Assembly (NCBI RefSeq): GCF_036345255.1
Contig: NZ_CP107783.1
Span: 6,184,001-6,248,000 of the forward strand
DNA: 64,000 nucleotides
Origin: Streptomyces sp. NBC_00569
Lineage (GTDB): Bacteria > Actinomycetota > Actinomycetes > Streptomycetales > Streptomycetaceae
Direction of reading: 5' to 3'
In this document: piece after piece, positions 17,291 through 24,363 of the stretch
How positions within the stretch are numbered: position 1 is the stretch's first letter
How the letters are laid out: each line of letters begins with the position of its first letter
Notes under the pieces: model-generated
The model's database searches: none
The model's input: the letters and a program-made list of their open reading frames with translations, nothing else
What the model was told of the DNA's origin: nothing
Translations under genes and position numbers: made by a program

Positions 17291-17296
17291 TACTGT
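17291..17296 (+). promoter_or_regulatory. -10 box for the SnoaL-like gene
   Basis: TACTGT lies seven bases before the ATG at 17304 and there is no ribosome site, which suggests a leaderless transcript. Confidence 0.4.
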
Positions 17297-17303
17297 CCCG
17301 GCC

Positions 17304-17720
17304 ATGTCCGAGACCATAAGCACCACCAAGGCTGAAATAGACGCGATCACGGCCGAGTTCTTCGGCGCGTTCGACAACAGGGGCGGCGCTGAGGCGGACG
17401 TCGACCGGATCCGCCGTCTCACGATCCCCGGCGCCGTGATCGTGAGCACCGGCGCGGCGACCACGGTCTACACGGTGGACGAGTTCATCGAGCCGCGCCG
17501 GAAGCTGCTGTCAGACGGCCGGCTGGTCGAGTTCTCCGAGTGGGAGACGACTGAACGGACCGAGATCGCGGGGGACATCGCGGCGCGCTTCGGCGAGTAC
17601 CGCAAGTCAGGCGTCATGAACGGCGAACCGTTCGAGGGCGCCGGCACGAAGTCCATCCAGTTCGTCCGCACGCCGGAGGGCTGGCGGATCGCGTCGTTCA
17701 TCTGGTTCGACCAGCCCTGA
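17304..17720 (+). CDS. SnoaL-like/NTF2-fold (DUF4440-type) protein
   Basis: A 138-residue single-domain protein: helix ISTTKAEIDAITAEFFGAFDNRGG, strand GAVIVSTGAATTVYTVDEFIEPRRKLL, and paired strands ending GTKSIQFVRTPEGWRIASFIWFDQP. This is the NTF2-like cone fold seen in SnoaL, DUF4440 and ketosteroid isomerase-like proteins. It could be an enzyme or a binding protein; no catalytic pair can be assigned. It stands alone between the toxin locus and the DUF397 set. Confidence 0.78.
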   Translation: MSETISTTKAEIDAITAEFFGAFDNRGGAEADVDRIRRLTIPGAVIVSTGAATTVYTVDEFIEPRRKLLSDGRLVEFSEWETTERTEIAGDIAARFGEYRKSGVMNGEPFEGAGTKSIQFVRTPEGWRIASFIWFDQP

Positions 17721-17885
17721 CGGAGGCTTGGCGGGCGGCGCGAACCCGTTCGTGGGCCTAGCAGGTGAACTAGCGAGGACGGGATCCCGCCGGGTTGTCC
17801 GACACTCCGGCGAGCCGGCGAGATCCAGCCCAGCAGAGAACAGCGGTGCTGTCCACGAGCTCAGTGAAACTGATCTGTCTGTAGC

Positions 17886-18080
17886 TCAGCGTCCGACGTA
17901 CGGAGGCTGCGTGACGCCGTCGATGAACTGAGACCATGCAGCACTGCCGACACGGATGTGTGGGTGCCCGAGGTCCTTGGAGTCGCGAACGGCCACGATG
18001 CCGGGCAGGTTGGCGGCCACCTCGACACACTCGCCGTTGCCGCTGCTGTAGGTGGACTTCGCGAACTCGAAGGCGGACAT
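17886..18080 (-). CDS. DUF397 domain protein
   Basis: A 64-residue protein with the DUF397 hallmarks: FAKSTYSSGNGECVEVAANLPGIVAVRDSKD, then WSQFIDGV near the C-terminus. DUF397 proteins are small actinobacterial partners encoded beside XRE/DUF5753 regulators (the WhiJ and BldB-associated sets), where they are thought to modulate those regulators. It sits 3 bp after the XRE regulator stop on the same strand. Confidence 0.9.
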   Translation of the reverse strand: MSAFEFAKSTYSSGNGECVEVAANLPGIVAVRDSKDLGHPHIRVGSAAWSQFIDGVTQPPYVGR

Positions 18081-18083
18081 GTA

Positions 18084-18965
18084 CTAGATCTCCTCGCGGA
18101 TGCTCTCGATCAGGGCACGGGAGTCGTGCTGCGCCATGGAGAGTCGAGCGATGCGGCCGAACAAAGTGTTGTGGTGCGTCGCGTCCTTCTCGCTCTCCAG
18201 CCACAGCGTAGATGACGTCGTGTCCATGTAGACCACGTCCATCGCGCCAGGATCCGTGAAGGAAACGATGTTGAAGGAGCTGGTCATGCCGGGGTGGGCA
18301 CCCGCGAGGCTGGGCATTACTTGAAGTTTGACGTTGGGGAGCTGGGCCGTCTTGAGTAGATGGCTCAACTGGGCGCGCATGACGGAACGTCCTCCGACGA
18401 GCTGCCGCAAAGCGGCTTCCGCGACGATGGCCCAGATCTCGAGAGGCGAGTCGCCAGTGAGCCTGCTCTGCCGCGCGATTTTGGCCTCGACGAAGCGCTC
18501 GATCTCGTCGGGATCCTCCCAATCCGCACTGCCGACCGCGAGGGCGCGGGCGTAGTCGGGGGTCTGGAACAGCCCTGGAACAAAGGCGAGTTGCCAGGTC
18601 CTGACGGACGTGGCGACATCCTCAAGGGCGACGTACTCAACCAGAGTGCGCAGCTCGGGGTACTGGTTCCACCAGCCGCGGACCTTGCGACGATCGCGAT
18701 CCCTGTCGGCCAGGGTCAACAAGTGCTTGATCAGGTCAAGGTCAGTGACGCCGTAGCGGTCGCAGAGCGCTCGGATGTCCGGATCGCGCATGGGAACCCA
18801 GCCGCTCTCCATCTTCGCGACCTTGGCCGTCGAAGCGGATAGAGCTTGGGCCGCCTGCCCCTGCGTAAGGCCGGCTTCAAGGCGCAGCTTGAGGAGCTCT
18901 CCGCCCAACCGCCGGCCAAGGACCGTGGAGGCACGATTTCCCTGTGATGGCTGATCTGGCTTCAC
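18084..18965 (-). CDS. XRE-family regulator with DUF5753 domain (WhiJ-like)
   Basis: A 293-residue protein. Residues ~8-70 hold an XRE HTH (LGRRLGGELLKLRLEAGLTQGQAAQALSASTAKVAKMESG). The rest is the DUF5753 domain (WQLAFVPGLFQTPDYARAL, VEAKIARQSRLT, IWAIVAEAALRQLVGG, MRAQLSHLLKTAQLPNVKLQVMP). The GTG start at 18965 has a GGGAGGG site about seven bases upstream and excludes a non-conserved extension. It is followed directly by a DUF397 gene and diverges from an RsbW-like ATPase gene, the usual trio. Such sets influence development and antibiotic production in Streptomyces; the target here is unknown. Confidence 0.92.
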   Translation of the reverse strand: MKPDQPSQGNRASTVLGRRLGGELLKLRLEAGLTQGQAAQALSASTAKVAKMESGWVPMRDPDIRALCDRYGVTDLDLIKHLLTLADRDRDRRKVRGWWNQYPELRTLVEYVALEDVATSVRTWQLAFVPGLFQTPDYARALAVGSADWEDPDEIERFVEAKIARQSRLTGDSPLEIWAIVAEAALRQLVGGRSVMRAQLSHLLKTAQLPNVKLQVMPSLAGAHPGMTSSFNIVSFTDPGAMDVVYMDTTSSTLWLESEKDATHHNTLFGRIARLSMAQHDSRALIESIREEI

Positions 18966-19149
18966 GCGGTGCCCTCCCTGGATGCACGCACAGTTTGCGG
19001 TTCGGCAACGTCGGCACGCAACCAGTCCGGGTGTAATTTTCCCCGAGTCGATTGCATCCAGTGTAGTCATCTCCGTACTCTCTGTATCCAAGAGCCCAAC
19101 CGGCGCTGCCAGTTGGCTGTGGATGTCTTGCATCCGGAGGTACATGCAG

Positions 19150-19563
19150 ATGGCCGAAGTGAACTCTCAAGAGGGCGTCATCCACTCCGACAAGCTCTCC
19201 TACACCGCGTACCCGAGAAGCGTGTTCCTGGCTCGGCGCCGCGCGGCCCGCCTGATCGAGGAGTGGGGCCACGGGGATCAGGCGGGTTCGGTTGCCCTTC
19301 TGGTGTCTGAGCTCGCGACGAACGCACTGATGCACGGCTGCTTCCGGGGCCGCCTCTTTCAAGTGGAACTGAGCCTCAACAGCAGCGCGTTGAGGATCTC
19401 GGTGTCCGACCCCAGGGGAGAGGTGCTCCCAGAGCTGCGCGCAGCGACCGAGAGCGAGCAGTTCGGCCGAGGGCTGCTGATCGTGCAGGATCTGGCGTCG
19501 GACTGGGGAGTTGAGGGGCGAAACGTCGGCAAGACCGTGTGGTGCGAGGTCCGTGTGGGGTAG
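19150..19563 (+). CDS. RsbW/SpoIIAB-like ATP-binding protein
   Basis: A 137-residue GHKL ATPase. The N box is LLVSELATNALMHG, a D-containing loop is VSDPRGEV, and the G2 region is FGRGLLIVQDLASDWGVE. Stand-alone proteins of this type act as anti-sigma kinases or related regulatory ATPases. ATG 19150 is preferred because GGAGG (19136-19140) has good spacing to it; ATG 19144 is too close. It diverges from the XRE-DUF5753 gene with ~184 bp between, so both are probably controlled from that interval. Confidence 0.88.
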   Translation: MAEVNSQEGVIHSDKLSYTAYPRSVFLARRRAARLIEEWGHGDQAGSVALLVSELATNALMHGCFRGRLFQVELSLNSSALRISVSDPRGEVLPELRAATESEQFGRGLLIVQDLASDWGVEGRNVGKTVWCEVRVG

Positions 19564-19708
19564 CTCAAAGCCGCCCACCTTTCATTAGCCAGCCCCTTGA
19601 AGTCTGTCGAACTCGAAGATGCGGCTGTAGAGCTGATCGCAGATTTGCTCCACTGGACCGCGGCGAAAGGATGTGATCCGGATGACTTCCTTGACGGGCC
19701 CAGGTCCA

Positions 19709-20479
19709 CTACGAGACCGAATCGGGCGCCGCGGAGTGAGCGCTTTGAGCGGACTTCCGGATCACGGACCGCAGGGCGTCTGGAGTGCGCCAGGATTCTC
19801 CCTGGTGACCCTTGTGGCACATGCGGTGGCAGTTGGCACACAGGAAGGCGAGATCGTCGAGCTTGGTCTCGGTCGGCCCGGAGATATGGAGGGGCAGGGT
19901 GTGGTGAACCTCGATGTACCCGTCCCCGAGGTCGCCGTAGAGGCGCTTGAAGTCAAAGGAGCAGACCTCGCACCGGATGGCTTGACCTTGACGGCGAGCT
20001 TGCCGGATCTTGCGGTTGCGGAGGCCCCGGTCGCGCTCCCTGTACAGCGCCCACCGGGTCAGCAGCCGTCCTTCCGGCGCAGTCGTCTCACCGTCGTCGC
20101 CGGTTTCGTCGGGCTGAGGCGGGATCCGGTGGAGTTCTCCAGATGCGATGCCGAGGCGGATAGCTTCAGCGGAAGCCAGCATCTCTGTCGGGTGTTCCAG
20201 GAAGTCATTGACGACATCCCGCGTTGGCCGGCCGCCTCGCGTGGCCGCGCCTCGGTAGTCGGGATGGGCAGTCGCGATGTCGGTGGTCTTACGGCTGACG
20301 CTATTGGGCGAGCGGAATCGAGGGTCGCCGGCGGCGTCATGATTGGTCGGGAGCGATCGGAGCAGGTCGGACAGTTCGAGTACGCTCGCGTCGCCCTGAC
20401 GGAGTTCGTGCCACCCGTTGTGTACGACGAGCGCACAGGCCAGAAGCAGTTCGTCCCTGGTCCAGTCGCTTCGCGTCAT
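19709..20479 (-). CDS. HNH endonuclease
   Basis: A 256-residue protein. The N-terminal ~130 residues (WTRDELLLACALVVHN, RSPNSVSRKTTDI, FLEHPTEMLASAEAIR) form a domain often seen ahead of HNH nucleases in restriction loci. Residues ~170-230 form a zinc-type HNH: CEVCSFDF, YIEVHHTLPL, and LCANCHRMCHK. The layout fits a McrA-like, modification-dependent or simple restriction nuclease. It diverges from the cytosine methyltransferase with 161 bp between. It may be part of the same defence island or an independent unit. Confidence 0.85.
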   Translation of the reverse strand: MTRSDWTRDELLLACALVVHNGWHELRQGDASVLELSDLLRSLPTNHDAAGDPRFRSPNSVSRKTTDIATAHPDYRGAATRGGRPTRDVVNDFLEHPTEMLASAEAIRLGIASGELHRIPPQPDETGDDGETTAPEGRLLTRWALYRERDRGLRNRKIRQARRQGQAIRCEVCSFDFKRLYGDLGDGYIEVHHTLPLHISGPTETKLDDLAFLCANCHRMCHKGHQGESWRTPDALRSVIRKSAQSAHSAAPDSVS

Positions 20480-20640
20480 GGGCCATATCGTATGAGTGTT
20501 CGCTATCGCGCGGGTAGTGGCTCGAGGGGCTTACGGGATGCCGCACACTTGTGGAGGCCGCGTTGTCAGTGGGGTCTGTCACCCTCTGTGATGGCTGGCG
20601 GTACAAGACGTCAGCGAGGTACGTGTAATGAGGAGGGTGC

Positions 20641-21828
20641 ATGACCAGCACTGAGCGGGAGTTCACTTCGATCGAGATCTGCGCCGGCGCGGGCGGCCAA
20701 GCTGTTGGGCTCCATGCGGCTGGATTCAAGCACCTCGCCCTCGTGGAGATCGACGCGCACGCGAAGGCGACGCTCGACAAGAACATCGCAGTGCGCCCGG
20801 AGTGGGACTGGGAGCGGGAGCACTGCGACGTCCTGGAGGCGGACGTCAAGGAGTTCGAACCGCACAGAGACCTCACAAAGGGTGGCAAGAGGCTTCCGAA
20901 GCGTGAGCTTGATCTCTTGGCCGGAGGGGTTCCGTGCCCGCCGTTCTCACATGCGGGCAAGCAGCTGGGCAAGGACGATGAGAGGGACCTCTTCCCGCGA
21001 ATGCTGAAGCTCGTCGAGCTTCTAGAGCCTCGCGCGGTGATGATCGAGAACGTGCGCGGCATCAAGGACCCGAAGTTTGCCAGCTACCGCGACTCAATTG
21101 AGGCCCGGCTGCAGGGCGGCCGGTACCTGGGTGATGACGGCCAAGAGGTAACAGATGAGGGTCTCGGTTACACGGTGTGTAAGTGGGACGTTCTTGAGGC
21201 TAGTGACTTCGGAGTTCCGCAGCTCCGGCCGCGAGCCATTCTTGTGGCCTTCCGGAACGACGTACTCAAAGATCTGAAGTACGAGTGGCCGACCCCCACA
21301 CACGAGGAACCGGTCAGTGTGGCGGACAAGCTTCAGCCGACGATGCACGATCGCTACGAGCCGTACTTTGAGGGGATTCACGCGCAGCGTGCCCGCGACG
21401 CGTACGACCGCTGGCTCGACACGGCGACGAAGCGTGACCTGGAGCTGAAGGGCAAGGGTGGCGGCATCGCGCCCACGCTGGTCGGCGGGTCGAAGAAGCA
21501 CGGGGGCGCGGACCTGGGCCCCAGCCGAGCTAAGGCGGCCTGGAAGCAACTCGGTGTCTCAGGCCTTGGAGTCGCAAACGACCCCGAGGTGTGCAAGGAG
21601 AAGGGGACTGAGGACCGAGACCTCTTTGGTGACGCTGGCCCCATGCTCACTGTCCAGCAGGCGGCGATCATCCAGGGGTTCCCTGCGACATGGGAGTTCA
21701 CTGGGGGCAAGACGGCGCGCTACCGGCAGGTCGGAAACGCGTTTCCCCCGCCCGTTGCTGAAGCGGTTGGCCGTTCGATCATCGAGGTTCTGCGGGCCGC
21801 CCGCGAGCGGGACGTGGAGAAGAGCTAA
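20641..21828 (+). CDS. DNA (cytosine-5) methyltransferase
   Basis: A 395-residue m5C methyltransferase. Motif I is EICAGAGGQAVGLHAAGF, motif IV with the catalytic Cys is GGVPCPPFSHAGKQLG, motif VI is IENVRG, motif VIII is QLRPRAIL, and motifs IX-X include RQVGNAFPPPVAEAVG. The segment between VIII and IX (~240-340) should be the target-recognition domain. It lies 8 bp from the convergent Vsr gene, and NaeI-like nucleases follow on the other strand. It probably protects the host at the sites cut by one or both of these; the target sequence cannot be read from here. Confidence 0.95.
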   Translation: MTSTEREFTSIEICAGAGGQAVGLHAAGFKHLALVEIDAHAKATLDKNIAVRPEWDWEREHCDVLEADVKEFEPHRDLTKGGKRLPKRELDLLAGGVPCPPFSHAGKQLGKDDERDLFPRMLKLVELLEPRAVMIENVRGIKDPKFASYRDSIEARLQGGRYLGDDGQEVTDEGLGYTVCKWDVLEASDFGVPQLRPRAILVAFRNDVLKDLKYEWPTPTHEEPVSVADKLQPTMHDRYEPYFEGIHAQRARDAYDRWLDTATKRDLELKGKGGGIAPTLVGGSKKHGGADLGPSRAKAAWKQLGVSGLGVANDPEVCKEKGTEDRDLFGDAGPMLTVQQAAIIQGFPATWEFTGGKTARYRQVGNAFPPPVAEAVGRSIIEVLRAARERDVEKS

Positions 21829-21836
21829 CCCGCCTG

Positions 21837-22286
21837 CTACGCCTTGCCGGATCGCCGCCGCGCCACTTCGTCAGCGATCCGCGAGGCGCACTCTTCCGAT
21901 GGCTCGTGCTCCCAGAATCGAAGCACGAGCCATCCTGCTTCGGCGAGCTGCTGGTCGGTGTCCCGGTCGCGAGCCATGTTCCGGGCCACCTTGTCCGACC
22001 AGTAGCCGGGATTGGTCTTTGGCGGGACATAGTGCTCGGGGCAGCCATGCCAATAGCAGCCGTCGATGAAGACGGCGACCTTGGTAGGGCGGAAAACCAG
22101 ATCAGCAGTGCGGCGCAGATCGGGAAGCGGCTTGGCAGCGACGCGATAACGCAGCCCCCGGGCGTGCACAAGTCTGCGGACTAGCTGTTCGGGCTTTGTG
22201 TCCCGGCTGCGAATGGCTTGCATGTTGCGGCGACGGGCTGCAGATGAAGCCCACGAGCCCTCTGGTGGATTCCAAGGTTCGCTCAT
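21837..22286 (-). CDS. Very short patch repair (Vsr) endonuclease
   Basis: A 149-residue protein with the Vsr core: RRRNMQAIRSRDTKPEQLVRRLVHARGLRYRV, then DLRRTADLVFRPTKVAVFIDGCYWHGCPEH (catalytic Asp and the zinc-site Cys/His residues), and DQQLAEAGWLVLRFWEHE. Vsr nicks at T:G mismatches produced when methylated cytosine deaminates, so it fits beside an m5C methyltransferase. ATG 22286 begins the conserved domain. It follows the NaeI-like genes on the same strand with a 34-bp gap and meets the methyltransferase tail to tail. Confidence 0.93.
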   Translation of the reverse strand: MSEPWNPPEGSWASSAARRRNMQAIRSRDTKPEQLVRRLVHARGLRYRVAAKPLPDLRRTADLVFRPTKVAVFIDGCYWHGCPEHYVPPKTNPGYWSDKVARNMARDRDTDQQLAEAGWLVLRFWEHEPSEECASRIADEVARRRSGKA

Positions 22287-22320
22287 GATTTGTGATTCCG
22301 TGTCGGCTACGCTAGGGACT

Positions 22321-23286
22321 TCATTTTTTCTTCCCGGGAAGGGAAGGGCCCGGCTCGCAGCGTTCGTCGTCCGTCGCAAGCACCCATTCTCTGTCGTCCA
22401 GGAAGGTGCGAGGCCGATCTTTATGCCATGGCTTGGCTTCGATGACCCGGAAGCTAACCAGTTCCCCGTTCTTAGGCATCCGAGGCACAGGCACCTTCAA
22501 AGCGTCCAGAACCATTTTATGCGTCTTCCAGTGTCCGGCAATAAGAATCCCCTGCTCCCTTAGCACAGTCCGCGCCCGCCCCTTCCCTTCGCGGGCTCGT
22601 GCCATTCCGTCCAACTGCTGAGCCACCGTGTCTGTGGTGTCGCGGTCGATCAGGCGTTGCTGCACTCGCTCGAAGAGTCGATTGATGCGCTCCTGTCCAG
22701 ATTGCGACTCATTGCAGATGTAGTCTTGGTCTTCAGAGGGCAGAGAGAGCAGGATGCTCTTAGGGAAATCCGTCTCCTTGCATAGCCACTCGATATTCTT
22801 CTTTCCGGCGGCGGAAACGCCCTTCTTTCCATCCTTATTGGGCTTTCCCGTAAGGAGTCCGGGGAGAGCCCTCAGGATTCCTGCGCTGAAGATTTCTTTG
22901 GATTCGTCGACACTTACGAGCAGACAGGCCTTCCCGACGGCTTCTGTTGGGATCGCCCAGTTGGCGCCGATCGTGAACTTGCAGTCTACTTCGTGTCCGG
23001 ATATTAGATAATCAAGGGGCTTCTTCTGGCCTCCCTCTGTCTTTTTTCCTCGGGGGATCGAAAAGGCGTCCTGTAGAACGATCTCGACTTTTGTGCCGAT
23101 ATAAGATTTCTCGTTCTTTGTTAGCTGCCCGATTGAATACCGCCCCGTTCTGCGGCCGTCGAGGACTTCATTGGCGGCGATTCTCACTGAATCTCTGAAC
23201 TTTGCCGCGTAGTTTTTATGGCTGCGGAACCATGTGAGCGCTTCCTGGATGGCGGTATCTTCGGCTGCCGAATATTCGATACTCAT
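22321..23286 (-). CDS. NaeI-like type II restriction endonuclease (A)
   Basis: A 321-residue protein related to NaeI (317 residues). The N-terminal nuclease domain has KNEKSYIGTKVEIVLQDAF and DYLISGHEVDCKF, placing the Glu, Asp, Asp and Lys of the NaeI active site. The C-terminal half (VLREQGILIAGHWKTHKMVLDALKVPVPRMPKNGELVSFRVIE) corresponds to the NaeI CAP-like effector-binding domain. At the position of NaeI Leu43 (L-x-D-G) it has V-L-D-G, so no ligase-like Lys. It lies 27 bp after the second NaeI homologue. Sampled lines are about 48% GC, far below the flanks, suggesting recent transfer. Confidence 0.85.
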   Translation of the reverse strand: MSIEYSAAEDTAIQEALTWFRSHKNYAAKFRDSVRIAANEVLDGRRTGRYSIGQLTKNEKSYIGTKVEIVLQDAFSIPRGKKTEGGQKKPLDYLISGHEVDCKFTIGANWAIPTEAVGKACLLVSVDESKEIFSAGILRALPGLLTGKPNKDGKKGVSAAGKKNIEWLCKETDFPKSILLSLPSEDQDYICNESQSGQERINRLFERVQQRLIDRDTTDTVAQQLDGMARAREGKGRARTVLREQGILIAGHWKTHKMVLDALKVPVPRMPKNGELVSFRVIEAKPWHKDRPRTFLDDREWVLATDDERCEPGPSLPGKKK

Positions 23287-23313
23287 AAAGATGTTACCCC
23301 GTCCCGAATCTGG

Positions 23314-24363
23314 TCATGCTGTTCGTGTGTGGGAGGGTAGTTCGGGGGCGGGTGTCACGGGATCGACAGGGTCTGCGACAATCCATGATTGCCCTTTGAT
23401 TATGGCGCGATTTGAATCGTTAGAGCTAGAAGATTCGACCACTCGTGCGCTTACAAATTCACCCTCTCGAGGAACAGGGACTCCGAGTTGGTCGGCGATT
23501 TTCTGGTGAGTCTTGTAATCTCCCATGATGATGATTCCCTCGCTTTGGAGGGCGGACCGTGAGCCGCCGTTGCCGCGCACGCGCTTCATGTAGTCCTTCT
23601 GCTGTGCCACGGTGCGTACCACGTTCCGGCCGATACGCCGCTTCTGTGCTCGTCTGAACAGCTCGTTCAGACGTTGCTGGCCAGACGTTGAGGCAAAAAC
23701 CGCCTCTCGGTCTATATCGTCCATGTGTAGCAGCACGTTCTCGGGCAGCTCCGCGTCATTCCACAGCCACCAGATCTTGTCCCGGTGAGCAGCCTTGACG
23801 GTCAGCTTCATATCTCGGTTGTTGCCTGCGTTCAGCCACTCGCGCTGAACGCGGAGCAGCCCCGCGCTCCATCGGCTCTTGTAGTCGTCTGCCCATACCA
23901 GCAGGCAAAGGTGCCCCATCGCCTCAGGCGGGATCATCCACCCACCGAACTGCTGGGAATATTTGCAGTCCACGTCTGCGCCGGCGATCTGATAGTCCAT
24001 GTCGAGTCCGTCATCGAACTTGAACTCGCGCTGCAGGTTGATCTCTACCAAGGTCCCTGCGTGTGTCTTCTCCGTTTTAAAGAGGGTCTTCCAGTCGTAG
24101 CGACCAGTGGCCTCGCCGTTGAGCAGCATGTCAATGGTGTCGCGAAGAACGGAGGCGAATCGGTGCCCCTCAGGGTCGAGGGCGCGGATCCGCTCATAGA
24201 CCTCGCGCATCTCGGTGTCCTGATTGGCCAGATCGTTGACGGCGATGCGACTCGCTGCTGCAGCATCCTCGAAGAAGGGCAGCAAATCCCTGCTCCAGTC
24301 GTTGAGTTGGCGCACCCGTAGGTGTGCGGTCAGTGGCCTAGTACGTATCAATGATGGCGGCAT
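23314..24363 (-). CDS. NaeI-like type II restriction endonuclease (B)
   Basis: About 349 residues and closer to NaeI than its neighbour: FKTEKTHAGTLVEINLQREF, DYQIAGADVDCKYSQQFGG, WMIPPEAMGHLCLLVWAD, then the effector-binding half (SALQSEGIIIMGDYKTHQKIADQLGVPVPREGEFVSARVVE). All four acidic/Lys active-site positions are present. The position equivalent to NaeI Leu43 is Leu (L-L-N-G). The start is uncertain: ATG 24363 overlaps the Z1 gene by 26 bp; GTG 24315 would give a length nearer to NaeI. It is co-transcribed with Z1 upstream and the other NaeI-like gene downstream. Confidence 0.9.
   Translation of the reverse strand: MPPSLIRTRPLTAHLRVRQLNDWSRDLLPFFEDAAAASRIAVNDLANQDTEMREVYERIRALDPEGHRFASVLRDTIDMLLNGEATGRYDWKTLFKTEKTHAGTLVEINLQREFKFDDGLDMDYQIAGADVDCKYSQQFGGWMIPPEAMGHLCLLVWADDYKSRWSAGLLRVQREWLNAGNNRDMKLTVKAAHRDKIWWLWNDAELPENVLLHMDDIDREAVFASTSGQQRLNELFRRAQKRRIGRNVVRTVAQQKDYMKRVRGNGGSRSALQSEGIIIMGDYKTHQKIADQLGVPVPREGEFVSARVVESSSSNDSNRAIIKGQSWIVADPVDPVTPAPELPSHTRTA

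Noticed and set aside
17728..17931. Small open frame after the SnoaL-like gene
   Set aside because: It has no ribosome site, no domain and odd composition, and it overlaps the DUF397 gene on the other strand. Treated as intergenic.
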